From Candidatus Sabulitectum sp. (GTDB lineage Bacteria; Fermentibacterota; Fermentibacteria; Fermentibacterales; Fermentibacteraceae), in NCBI GenBank assembly GCA_023145935.1, contig JAGLDB010000023.1:1-15486 (forward strand): a stretch of DNA of 15,486 nucleotides, read 5' to 3'. The notes under the pieces are model-generated. The model made no database searches and had not been told where the DNA came from. It saw only the letters and a program-made list of their open reading frames with translations. Shown here in pieces: positions 7,486 to 13,698 of the stretch. A program made the position numbers and the translations under genes. Position 1 is the first letter of the stretch; each line of letters opens with the position of its first letter.

Positions 7486-8180
7486 TGCTCTTACTTCTTA
7501 TCACTGGATTATTAGCTAACCCTTCTGTTCTTTTTGCAGGTAACAGTTACACGAACTCAAACGGTGGTATATGGAACTTCGTAAAGGAAATATATGACTC
7601 TGTTGAATCAGATTCCCTTACGGTGCATTCTCATACCATGGGTGGAGCTACTTTTTATAACCACTGGGAGAGTCAGGTACTCAGGGATCAGATCACATCC
7701 GGTGCATGGGATACCATTGTTTTTCAGGAGCAGAGCTGTATGCCTGTGATAGACCCTGCAAATACTTACCTCTATGGAGACAGTCTGGCATGGTTAACCG
7801 CAGAAAGCGGCAGCGTACCCGTTTTCTTTATGACGTGGGCAAGAAAGAACGATCCTTTAATGCTGGAAGGGCTGGAGCTGGGATATTCAAGAATGGGTTT
7901 TGTCCACAATTCGCTTGTGGCACCGTGTGGAGTTGCCTTTGATCTTATAAGGAGAACTAATCCGGAAATTGATCCATATGCAGGTGACGGAGCTCACCCT
8001 TCCATTCACGGTACATACCTTGCAGCTTGTGTGATCGCAATCTGCGTTTACGACGTTGATCTTCTTTCTACCGGGGTCTGGCAGCCTACAGAGATATCTT
8101 TAGAAGATGGTGTAATACTTCGCTCTGCTGCTGTTCTGGCCTGTTCAAATTACCAGCAGCCAGGTGGAACAGTGGAATGA
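7482..8180 (+). CDS. SGNH-like hydrolase (DUF4886-type), secreted
   Basis: The product is 232 residues with a short uncharged hydrophobic leader. Block I reads VLFAGNSYT, with Ser22 as the presumed nucleophile (GNS instead of the more common GDS). The C-terminal block GDGAHPSIHGTYLAA supplies Asp169 and His172 of the presumed catalytic triad, and TIVFQEQS is the central beta-strand motif. This arrangement matches the DUF4886-like branch of SGNH hydrolases, which contains esterase-like proteins of mostly unknown substrate. Two adjacent ATGs (7482 and 7485) follow AAGGAGGGG; the second has the better spacing. The start overlaps the stop of the upstream secreted-protein gene, and its own TGA overlaps the ATG of the HAD gene, so translation of the three genes is probably coupled. 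An acyl-ester or sugar-acetate substrate is inference. Confidence 0.75.
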   Translation: MMLLLLITGLLANPSVLFAGNSYTNSNGGIWNFVKEIYDSVESDSLTVHSHTMGGATFYNHWESQVLRDQITSGAWDTIVFQEQSCMPVIDPANTYLYGDSLAWLTAESGSVPVFFMTWARKNDPLMLEGLELGYSRMGFVHNSLVAPCGVAFDLIRRTNPEIDPYAGDGAHPSIHGTYLAACVIAICVYDVDLLSTGVWQPTEISLEDGVILRSAAVLACSNYQQPGGTVE

Positions 8181-8830
8181 AATACGAAGCAGTTATCTTT
8201 GATCTTGACGGCACTCTTATAAACACAATTCCCGACATAGTGAGCGTGGTTAATTTGGTCATGAGCCGTGCAGGTCTTGAAGAAAGATCCGAGGACAGGA
8301 TAAGAGCCGGCGTGGGCTTTGGAGTTGAAAGCCTATTGAGAACACTGGGTGTTCCGTCCGGGTTGGTCTTATCCATGGCTCTGGAAGTTACCAGGGGATA
8401 TACACAGATAGGCATATCAAAAGCTTTCATATATCCAGGAGTGAAAAAAATGCTTACTGACATCTCCTGCGCCGGTATCAGGCTATTTATATTAAGCAAT
8501 AAGCCTGCGGAAGCTCTTGCGAAATCAGTTTCAGATCATCTTTCATTCGCTGACATTGTTGCTTATCGGGGATCCATGCCGGGAAAACCTGCGAAGCCGC
8601 TGCCTGATACATTGGAGCAGATCATTCAAGAATTTGATCTTAAGAAAGAGTTTGTACTTATGGTTGGTGACGGTGAGCCGGATATTCAGGTTTCAAAAGG
8701 TGTTGGAATTGATTGTCTCTCGGTTCTCTGGGGATTTAGAAGCAGGGTAATCCTTGAAGCTGCAGGAGGAAGATTGTTTGCAGAAACCCCTGGTGATGTG
8801 GTTAGATTTGTCAGACAGGGGGAACAATAA
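8177..8830 (+). CDS. HAD-superfamily hydrolase, phosphoglycolate phosphatase-like
   Basis: The 217-residue product has all four HAD motifs: FDLDGTL with nucleophile Asp9 and acid/base Asp11, LSNKP with Ser107, a lysine in GKPAKP (Lys137 or Lys140), and VGDGEPDI with Asp165 and Asp169 for Mg2+. A helical cap lies between about residues 15 and 85, as in Gph/PGMB-type C1-cap enzymes. Such cytoplasmic enzymes dephosphorylate small metabolites such as 2-phosphoglycolate or sugar phosphates; the substrate is not readable here. ATG 8177 overlaps the previous TGA (ATGA), so it is the third gene of the operon. Its last 20 bases overlap the 3' end of the convergent lipid-kinase-like gene. Having a cytoplasmic phosphatase behind two exported proteins suggests co-transcription by position more than a shared pathway. 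Confidence 0.88.
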   Translation: MKYEAVIFDLDGTLINTIPDIVSVVNLVMSRAGLEERSEDRIRAGVGFGVESLLRTLGVPSGLVLSMALEVTRGYTQIGISKAFIYPGVKKMLTDISCAGIRLFILSNKPAEALAKSVSDHLSFADIVAYRGSMPGKPAKPLPDTLEQIIQEFDLKKEFVLMVGDGEPDIQVSKGVGIDCLSVLWGFRSRVILEAAGGRLFAETPGDVVRFVRQGEQ

Positions 8831-9743
8831 TTCTAAGATTTTGCGGTTTAGAAATGAGTTCGATGTAGGGTGCATTTTCACAGGGAACAACTACTTCACC
8901 GTCAAGTTCAAGAACCGTAGAGCCAGCCACCTCGGGTTCGATCCTGATCACAGTTCCCTGTGCGGAAGTAGCCCATTCTGTTTTGTGCAGGGTTCCGTCA
9001 AAAAGCTTCGGTATGTTCTTTGCAATTGTAAAAAAGTTCATAGGTGAGAGAATTACACTGTCCAGAAGTCCATCGTCGGAAACGGCATTTGGGGACAGCT
9101 GCATTCCGCCACCGGAGTATCTCCCGACACCGGTGGTCATGGTCAGATAGTCGCCTTTGTAAAAAGGTTTCCCATCGCAGTAGATCGTTGCCCTCCAGTG
9201 TGGGGGAAAGAGTGCGGAGATACCCAAATTCAAAAGATATGCTGCCTTCCCGCCGGGAAGAAAACGTTGTGAGGTAACAGTTCTTTTAAGAACAAGAGCA
9301 TCAAACCCGATTCCAGCGGAATTCAGAAAGAATCGGCTTCCACCAGGCCAGTTGCAGATTCCGGAATCAACAAGCCTTGTGTTTTCCGCTGCTATGGCAT
9401 TTATGCATGAATCAATAGAAGGTGGGTCGAAACCCGCGGTTCGAATCCAGTCATTTCCAGATCCAGCAGGAAGAAAGGCCAAAACGGGTTTTGCATCAAG
9501 CTCTGAGATCGCTGCTGCGGTGTCTGATACAGTCCCGTCGCCTCCGAATGCGATTACTCCGGTAAAACCCATATTCATGGCATTTGATGCAAGAAGCCTG
9601 GTTTGTGCAGGAGCCTCTGTTAATCTGGATGAGAATTTGACCCCACTTTTCAAAAGAGAGGTTTTTACTGAAGTCCACAGTTTTCCAGCATGGCCTCCAC
9701 CTGCTTTTTTGTTCACGATAACAAGCCAGTTCAAACCAACCAC
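8811..9743 (-). CDS. Diacylglycerol kinase-family lipid kinase (DagK/YegS/LcbK type)
   Basis: The 310-residue product shows the family order: a nucleotide-binding opening VNKKAGGG (10-17), FGGDGTVSD with GGDGT at 67-71, PAGSGNDW at 92-99, and in the C-terminal beta domain RYSGGGMQLSP, DDGLLD and ELDGEV. These enzymes phosphorylate lipid hydroxyls (diacylglycerol, sphingoid bases or phosphatidylglycerol) using ATP at the inner face of the membrane, in lipid recycling or lipid A/phospholipid metabolism. The exact acceptor is unknown. The start is GTG 9741-9743 with AAAGGA about 6 bases upstream. The gene stands alone on the minus strand, overlapping the HAD gene tail by 20 bases and diverging from the MliC-like gene. 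Confidence 0.88.
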   Translation of the reverse strand: MVGLNWLVIVNKKAGGGHAGKLWTSVKTSLLKSGVKFSSRLTEAPAQTRLLASNAMNMGFTGVIAFGGDGTVSDTAAAISELDAKPVLAFLPAGSGNDWIRTAGFDPPSIDSCINAIAAENTRLVDSGICNWPGGSRFFLNSAGIGFDALVLKRTVTSQRFLPGGKAAYLLNLGISALFPPHWRATIYCDGKPFYKGDYLTMTTGVGRYSGGGMQLSPNAVSDDGLLDSVILSPMNFFTIAKNIPKLFDGTLHKTEWATSAQGTVIRIEPEVAGSTVLELDGEVVVPCENAPYIELISKPQNLRIIVPPV

Positions 9744-9796
9744 CTCTATCCTTTGTTGAAATACCGGTTCGACGGGTTCTAACAGAGGTGTAGAGA

Positions 9797-9821
9797 AAAG
9801 TCAATGGAAAGCCATGACTTT
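9797..9821. promoter_or_regulatory. Hairpin or operator-like inverted repeat in a divergent region
   Basis: AAAGTCA (9797-9803) plus TGG (9805-9807) pairs with CCA (9812-9814) plus TGACTTT (9815-9821), giving a 10-bp stem with a single bulged A and a 4-nt AAAG loop. It lies between the lipid-kinase-like gene and the MliC-like gene. On the minus strand it is followed by TTTTCT, so it could attenuate the lipid-kinase transcript. It could also be an operator. Confidence 0.35.
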
Positions 9822-9892
9822 AAAAAATGCTTGAAACGGAAGAAGTAGAAATGTGTATGTGCGTTGGTTTGAAAATAGCAGGGATGACGCTT

Positions 9893-10222
9893 ATGAAATA
9901 CTTGATGGCACTGATTGTCTTTTCTGTTTCCAGCCTTGGTCTTTTTAAGGAAGATTCTCTTATAATAATACATTCCAGTAGATATCACTACGCTGACCAG
10001 TCTAGAAATGAAGCTATTATTGATTATTTTCTTTTTTTGGATTCAAGTCTTTGTTTTGTAAAGCTGTTATTGTCTGGAATTGAGTTTACTTTACCACAGA
10101 CAGTTACCGGGTCCGGAGTTCGTTACTCTGACGGCATGGATCTTACCTGGTGGGAAAGGGCAGATTCCACCTTGGTTCAGCGTAGAGATTTTCTGGGTGC
10201 TGGGTCACTGCTGCAGTGTTAG
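9893..10222 (+). CDS. MliC-like putative lysozyme inhibitor, exported
   Basis: ATG 9893 is chosen because it gives a clean signal sequence, MKYLMALIVFSVSSLG, and has AGGG 9 bases upstream; the frame extends upstream to 9827 without a credible SD. The product is 109 residues. Its C-terminal half, reading TVTGSGVRYSDGMDLTWW, then a short acidic turn and a terminal Cys, matches the SASGARY...G...FW signature of the MliC/PliC family. That family inhibits C-type lysozyme from the periplasm or outer membrane by inserting this loop into the active site. The first family cysteine is not where I expect it (YHY instead of Y-x-C), and there is no clear lipobox. The domain match is therefore partial. It is next to a divergent lipid kinase-like gene and upstream of the metallo-hydrolase gene. 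Confidence 0.5.
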   Translation: MKYLMALIVFSVSSLGLFKEDSLIIIHSSRYHYADQSRNEAIIDYFLFLDSSLCFVKLLLSGIEFTLPQTVTGSGVRYSDGMDLTWWERADSTLVQRRDFLGAGSLLQC

Positions 10223-10291
10223 TGCAGATACTGAATAACCACTGAAAAGTACAGTTCTGCGGAAGTATCCCTGCATAAGACGAAACAGGTA

Positions 10292-10321
10292 TTGACATAC
10301 TAGAATACCTCGAAACATATT
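10292..10321 (+). promoter_or_regulatory. Candidate sigma70-type promoter for the 10422 gene
   Basis: TTGACA (10292-10297) is a perfect -35 consensus. With an 18-base spacer it is followed by CATATT (10316-10321), 4 of 6 matches to TATAAT. It would give a leader of about 95 bases before ATG 10422. No competing gene lies in this 199-base gap. Confidence 0.35.
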
Positions 10322-10421
10322 CAGCGCTGTATCAGGACTCCAGATTGATTGAAACACAAATCAACATCTAACCATGCATGGAGATTTTGGCGGTATTCCG
10401 TAAAACACAAGGGGTAGATGG

Positions 10422-11489
10422 ATGAATGGAACTGTTATCACCGAGATCGGGAAAGAAATTTATCATTTTAAAAGCTCTGAATCAGATCTGCATAGAAACA
10501 TTTACCTGAAAAGATTTTTAGGAGCAGATGGCTCTGCTGTTAACATGATCATGGATCCAGGCACCTCTATGGATGTGCCAATACTGGCAGAGGTGATGAA
10601 TAAGCTTATAGGTGGAACGAAAAATATAGATTTGATTTTCTTAAGTCATCAGGATCCTGATGTGGCTTCCAATACACACTTCCTGCTTGCCAGTTCACCT
10701 GATGCCCTGGTTGTTACTTCCACTGACACCTTCAGGTTGGTAAGAATGTATGGAATCCCAGAGAAGAATTTTTTTCTGATAGACGGTCAGAATAACAGAA
10801 TTCCAGAAAACCTGAAGCAGAAAACAGAAATCAGTTTCATTTCAGCGGAGTTCTGCCATTTTAAGGGTGCCATGATGTTCTATGACTACCAGAGCAGGAT
10901 ACTCTTTACTGGAGATTTTCTCGGCGGAATTAATACAAGACTGGGAGATGGTATCTACGCAAACGAAGAATCATTCAGTGGAATTTCTCTCTTTCATCAG
11001 ATCTACATGCCTTCAAACACAGCAATAAAGCATACGGTTGACAGAATACTGCAGTTGAACCCAAAGCCTACAACTATTGCTCCTCAGCATGGAGATGTGA
11101 TCTCCGGCAGGAATGTTCCCGAATTTCTTAAAAGGATCTCAAAATTGGATGTTGGGGTTGACCTGGCAAAAGTAAGAGATCAGCAGAAGGAGACATGCAT
11201 TCCAGTACTGAATTCAATTCTTGATACTCTTATGGAAACTTACCCCCACGTATACCTGGAGCTAATGAGCGGACTAAAAAGAACAGGGTCTTTTACACCG
11301 GTGTTCCAGTTTTCAGGCAACACTATCACAGAGATCAAGACTGGTTCGGAAGAGGCACTGATACATTTGTGGGAAGCTATAAAAATAATTACTCCACAGG
11401 AAAAGTTGATAGATATAGCCAGTTACATGGCTGAAATTCTGGAAAAGTATCGCCTGCCTGTTCCACCAGGTGTTGTGCCAAAAACATAA
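10422..11489 (+). CDS. Flavodiiron/ODP-like metallo-beta-lactamase-fold protein with extra C-terminal domain
   Basis: The product is 355 residues. Residues 1 to about 245 form a metallo-beta-lactamase fold of the flavodiiron (FprA) / oxygen-binding di-iron protein (ODP) type. Likely metal ligands are His76, Asp78 and Asp80 in LSHQDPD, His146 in FCHFKGA, Asp165 in LFTGDFLGG, and His223 in APQHGD. Spacing closely follows flavodiiron proteins. The next position, a His in many flavodiiron proteins, is Val81, and Asp78 stands where they have Glu. There is no flavodoxin domain. Instead, residues about 246-355 form an unrecognised mostly helical domain, so O2/NO sensing or ligand binding as in ODP is more likely than classic FDP reduction. 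No signal peptide is seen, so it is probably cytoplasmic. The start ATG follows AAGGGG at 7 bases. Confidence 0.78.
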   Translation: MNGTVITEIGKEIYHFKSSESDLHRNIYLKRFLGADGSAVNMIMDPGTSMDVPILAEVMNKLIGGTKNIDLIFLSHQDPDVASNTHFLLASSPDALVVTSTDTFRLVRMYGIPEKNFFLIDGQNNRIPENLKQKTEISFISAEFCHFKGAMMFYDYQSRILFTGDFLGGINTRLGDGIYANEESFSGISLFHQIYMPSNTAIKHTVDRILQLNPKPTTIAPQHGDVISGRNVPEFLKRISKLDVGVDLAKVRDQQKETCIPVLNSILDTLMETYPHVYLELMSGLKRTGSFTPVFQFSGNTITEIKTGSEEALIHLWEAIKIITPQEKLIDIASYMAEILEKYRLPVPPGVVPKT

Positions 11490-11534
11490 ATCATCCGTGT
11501 TGACAACCTGTTCCGTGCCGACATTCCTGTAAAG

Positions 11535-11540
11535 TATAAT
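11535..11540 (+). promoter_or_regulatory. Candidate -10 element upstream of the amidase gene
   Basis: A perfect TATAAT lies 53 bases before ATG 11594. No good -35 is found at 16-18 bases: TTGACA at 11500-11505 is 29 bases away, and nearer hexamers match poorly. The promoter is therefore only a candidate. Confidence 0.35.
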
Positions 11541-11593
11541 ATTACTTACATAAACACACGACAAAATATTAGTCTATTTTTACGGAGACAAAC

Positions 11594-12136
11594 ATGGAAT
11601 ATTTAGAATGGTTGAAGGAAATTGGCCACCATTCCCCGGCGACGGGAATCACCGAAGAGATGGCTTCTGAAAAAGCGTTACCTCTGGTGAATCCCGGATG
11701 CGAAAAAATGAAGTCCATAAACAGAATCGTCGTTCATCATTCCGCCACGGTAGCAGGCAATGCGGAATTCTTTCGTGTATTACACCGTATTGTAAACGGA
11801 TGGAATGATATAGGATACCATTATGTCATTGGTAATGGTTCATTCAGCTATGACGGTGAGATAGAGACAGGCAGGGCTCTTCCATTCAGAGGGGCACATG
11901 CAAAGGGAGGTAATGAGGATTCCATTGGGGTTTGTCTTGTGGGGAATTTTGATAATAGACCTCCTACTGCAGCTCAGATGACTTCACTTGCTGTTCTTTT
12001 GAAAAAACTTGCCATTGAGTATTCCATAGATCGTAGTTCTGTTACCCTGCACAGACTGATAGAGGGATCTTCCACCAGGTGTCCCGGCAGTAAATTGACC
12101 CTGGAAGATGTACTCTATCTATTTGACAATAAATAG
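11594..12136 (+). CDS. N-acetylmuramoyl-L-alanine amidase (Amidase_2/PGRP fold)
   Basis: The product is 180 residues. IVVHHSAT (45-52) gives zinc ligand His48, GWNDIGYHYVI gives catalytic Tyr75, and LHRLIEG...TRCPGSKL gives His153 and Cys163 as the other zinc ligands. This is the T7 lysozyme/AmpD/PGRP arrangement. Thr161 stands two residues before the Cys ligand, where PGRP-type enzymes often have Thr and T7 lysozyme has Lys. HAKGGNEDSIGVCLVGNF is also characteristic. It should cleave the bond between MurNAc and L-Ala in peptidoglycan or its fragments. No signal peptide is visible, so it may recycle muropeptides in the cytoplasm like AmpD, or leave the cell by another route. GGAG lies 7 bases before the ATG. 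It sits 70 bases upstream of secG, which has its own promoter-like sequence. Confidence 0.9.
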   Translation: MEYLEWLKEIGHHSPATGITEEMASEKALPLVNPGCEKMKSINRIVVHHSATVAGNAEFFRVLHRIVNGWNDIGYHYVIGNGSFSYDGEIETGRALPFRGAHAKGGNEDSIGVCLVGNFDNRPPTAAQMTSLAVLLKKLAIEYSIDRSSVTLHRLIEGSSTRCPGSKLTLEDVLYLFDNK

Positions 12137-12149
12137 TTTACTGATAGAC

Positions 12150-12178
12150 TTGCCAGATGGGTCTCCTTGTTGTATATA
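12150..12178 (+). promoter_or_regulatory. Promoter for secG and tRNA-Leu
   Basis: TTGCCA (12150-12155, 5 of 6) and TATATA (12173-12178) are separated by exactly 17 bases. The start point would be near 12185, giving a short leader before the AAGGAGAG site of secG. Confidence 0.5.
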
Positions 12179-12206
12179 TCGTCTTCGAATTTAAGGAGAG
12201 GCTTAA

Positions 12207-12431
12207 ATGACTACTGTTCTTACATTTTTGCATTCAGTGATTTGTGTACTTCTTGTGGCAGTTGTTCTGCTTCAGAAGTCTAAGGGAGATGGGCTTTCCG
12301 GGGCTTTCGGAGGTGGTGGAGCACTCACCGCATCTTTCGGTAACAGAGGTGCCGCCAGTCTTCTCAGCAAGGCTACAACGGTTCTTGCTGTACTTTTTAT
12401 GGTAATCTCATTTCTACTTGCGATCTTTTAG
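12207..12431 (+). CDS. secG: Protein translocase subunit SecG
   Basis: The 74-residue product has the SecG layout: a first membrane helix (about 3-23, ending LLQKSKGDG), a Gly/Ala-rich cytoplasmic loop (GLSGAFGGGGALTASFG at about 30-46), and a second helix (about 52-74). LLQKSKG...GLSGAFGG is the family signature. SecG associates with SecYE in the inner membrane and assists SecA-driven export, which suits a window rich in exported proteins. AAGGAGAG lies 6 bases before ATG 12207, and TAG ends it at 12429-12431. It is followed after 11 bases by a tRNA-Leu gene and then a terminator, so the two are probably transcribed together. The same secG-then-tRNA-Leu order is known in E. coli (secG-leuU). 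Confidence 0.93.
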   Translation: MTTVLTFLHSVICVLLVAVVLLQKSKGDGLSGAFGGGGALTASFGNRGAASLLSKATTVLAVLFMVISFLLAIF

Positions 12432-12442
12432 AAATGAATAGT

Positions 12443-12529
12443 GCCGGGGTGGTGGAATTGGCAGACACGCTAGGTTAAGGACCTAGTGGGCAATAGCCTG
12501 TGCGGGTTCAAGTCCCGCCTCCGGTACCA
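12443..12529 (+). tRNA. tRNA-Leu, anticodon AAG
   Basis: The 87-base cloverleaf is complete. Its acceptor is GCCGGGG with CTCCGGT, its D-arm has GTG/CAC, and its anticodon stem is CTAGG (12470-12474) with CCTAG (12482-12486). The 7-base loop TTAAGGA places AAG at 12477-12479 with T at position 33. A long variable arm (GGC/GCC) marks a class II tRNA, and the T-arm is GCGGG-TTCAAGT-CCCGC. CCA is encoded. The body is very close to what I remember of E. coli leuU (anticodon GAG), but with A at position 34 instead of G. Decoding would be of CUU, and of CUC/CUA if A34 is deaminated to inosine. Confidence 0.93.
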
Positions 12530-12542
12530 TTCAATAGAGACA

Positions 12543-12565
12543 GGGAGTCTTCGGGCTCCCTTTTT
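12543..12565 (+). terminator. Rho-independent terminator after tRNA-Leu
   Basis: GGGAGTC (12543-12549) pairs with GGCTCCC (12554-12560), with one G-T wobble and a stable TTCG tetraloop, followed by TTTTT (12561-12565). It ends the secG-tRNA transcript just before the convergent gene whose stop is at 12568. Confidence 0.92.
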
Positions 12566-12567
12566 CG

Positions 12568-13698
12568 TTACAGACTTCTTTCTATCAGTTCTCTGATATC
12601 AGATGCTGTATCGTCCTGAACCCCATGAGATGAATAGAGGATCTCATTTTTATCTGAGATCAGAAAAACTGCAGGAACAGAATGCACATTGTAATCTTCT
12701 GCTGCACCTTCTCCAAAGATAAGTACGGGAAAATCAAAGCCCAGAGAACTCAATCTGAAAGCCGGATCTGTGGTTTCCATTATGGATATGCCAACTGCCT
12801 GGACTGATCCTGAAAAATCCTCCCCGATTGATTTCAGCAGACCAAGGGCAGATAGAGATGAAGGGTCCCAGGATGAGAAGAAGCATAAAAGAAGAGTTTT
12901 ACCGCTGAATTCAGTGGATCTTACAGTGTGGCCGTTAAGGTCTGCAAGGAAGAACGCTGGAGCCGGCGTGGACGGTTCCAGTAGAGAGAGCCATGGAAGA
13001 GATGTATAACCGGGTAGTGGTAAATACCAGGAAGATTCCATGGGGCATTCATCAGTCAAATTTGATATCTCAAGAATCTGACCTCCGGGAATGGAGGATG
13101 ATCCATAATAGCCGATTCTTTCAACGGCCCGGGGAAGAAGATCATCCATGCCCAGGAACCAGACAGCTTCAACTTCATCTTCCTGATAAAAAACATGAAA
13201 GACATGACAGAGAACGCCATCTAACTCAATCGGTACAAGAACAGCGATCGAATCAGAAAGTATTTCATCTCGAAACGGATTTGAAACTACAAATTCCATC
13301 ATAACGGAAGCAGGAGGGAAATCAAAGAGGGCACCGGACGCTCTGTTGTGATCAGTGCTGAATACAAGAGAATCAATATGGTCGACAAGGTAGACGGTCT
13401 CTTCAAAAGCAGCATAGGAATATGGCTTTACAATGTTACCTATAGTTCCGCTGCTGATAATGCTCTCAATACTGTGGTACATCATGGGATGATCGACCCC
13501 TGCTTTAACCCAGACAGATGTCCTGCCCTTCAACACAGGCATTATGTTTGACAGTGCCCCGGTGCCCTGGAAAGAAAAACTGTATTCAATCCCGTTGATG
13601 CAGGAGAGTACGGAATCTGATTGTGCGAAAATTCTGTATGGCTCAGCTGTGTAACCCTGACCAGGAATGGAAAGAATGAAAAATAGAACAGCAAACAA
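12568..13698 (-). CDS. Exported protein with a cysteine-less TlpA/AhpC-type thioredoxin fold domain
   Basis: The start is set at TTG 13696-13698, preceded by a perfect AGGAGG (13705-13710) at 6 bases, giving 376 residues with leader MFAVLFFILSIPGQGYTA. An in-frame ATG at 13749 would instead give a longer leader with two arginines, but has no SD. Residues about 20-235 are a beta-rich domain of unknown family, similar in style to periplasmic lipid/outer-membrane-associated domains that precede redoxin modules. From about 245 (TPAPAFFLADLNG) a TlpA/AhpC-TSA thioredoxin fold follows, with cis-Pro342 in HSVPAVFL. The catalytic WCxxC is replaced by SSWDPSS (Asp278, Ser281), so both redox cysteines are gone and disulfide chemistry is not expected. 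It is predicted periplasmic, possibly a binding or scaffold protein. Its 5' end overlaps the divergent TPR gene. Confidence 0.72.
   Translation of the reverse strand: MFAVLFFILSIPGQGYTAEPYRIFAQSDSVLSCINGIEYSFSFQGTGALSNIMPVLKGRTSVWVKAGVDHPMMYHSIESIISSGTIGNIVKPYSYAAFEETVYLVDHIDSLVFSTDHNRASGALFDFPPASVMMEFVVSNPFRDEILSDSIAVLVPIELDGVLCHVFHVFYQEDEVEAVWFLGMDDLLPRAVERIGYYGSSSIPGGQILEISNLTDECPMESSWYLPLPGYTSLPWLSLLEPSTPAPAFFLADLNGHTVRSTEFSGKTLLLCFFSSWDPSSLSALGLLKSIGEDFSGSVQAVGISIMETTDPAFRLSSLGFDFPVLIFGEGAAEDYNVHSVPAVFLISDKNEILYSSHGVQDDTASDIRELIERSL

Noticed and set aside
9827..9892. Upstream extension of the MliC-like gene to an earlier start
   Set aside because: The extra residues are not signal-peptide-like and lack an SD; ATG 9893 gives a clean leader.
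11500..11540. TTGACA (11500-11505) paired with TATAAT (11535-11540) as one promoter
   Set aside because: The 29-base spacer is far outside the usable range.
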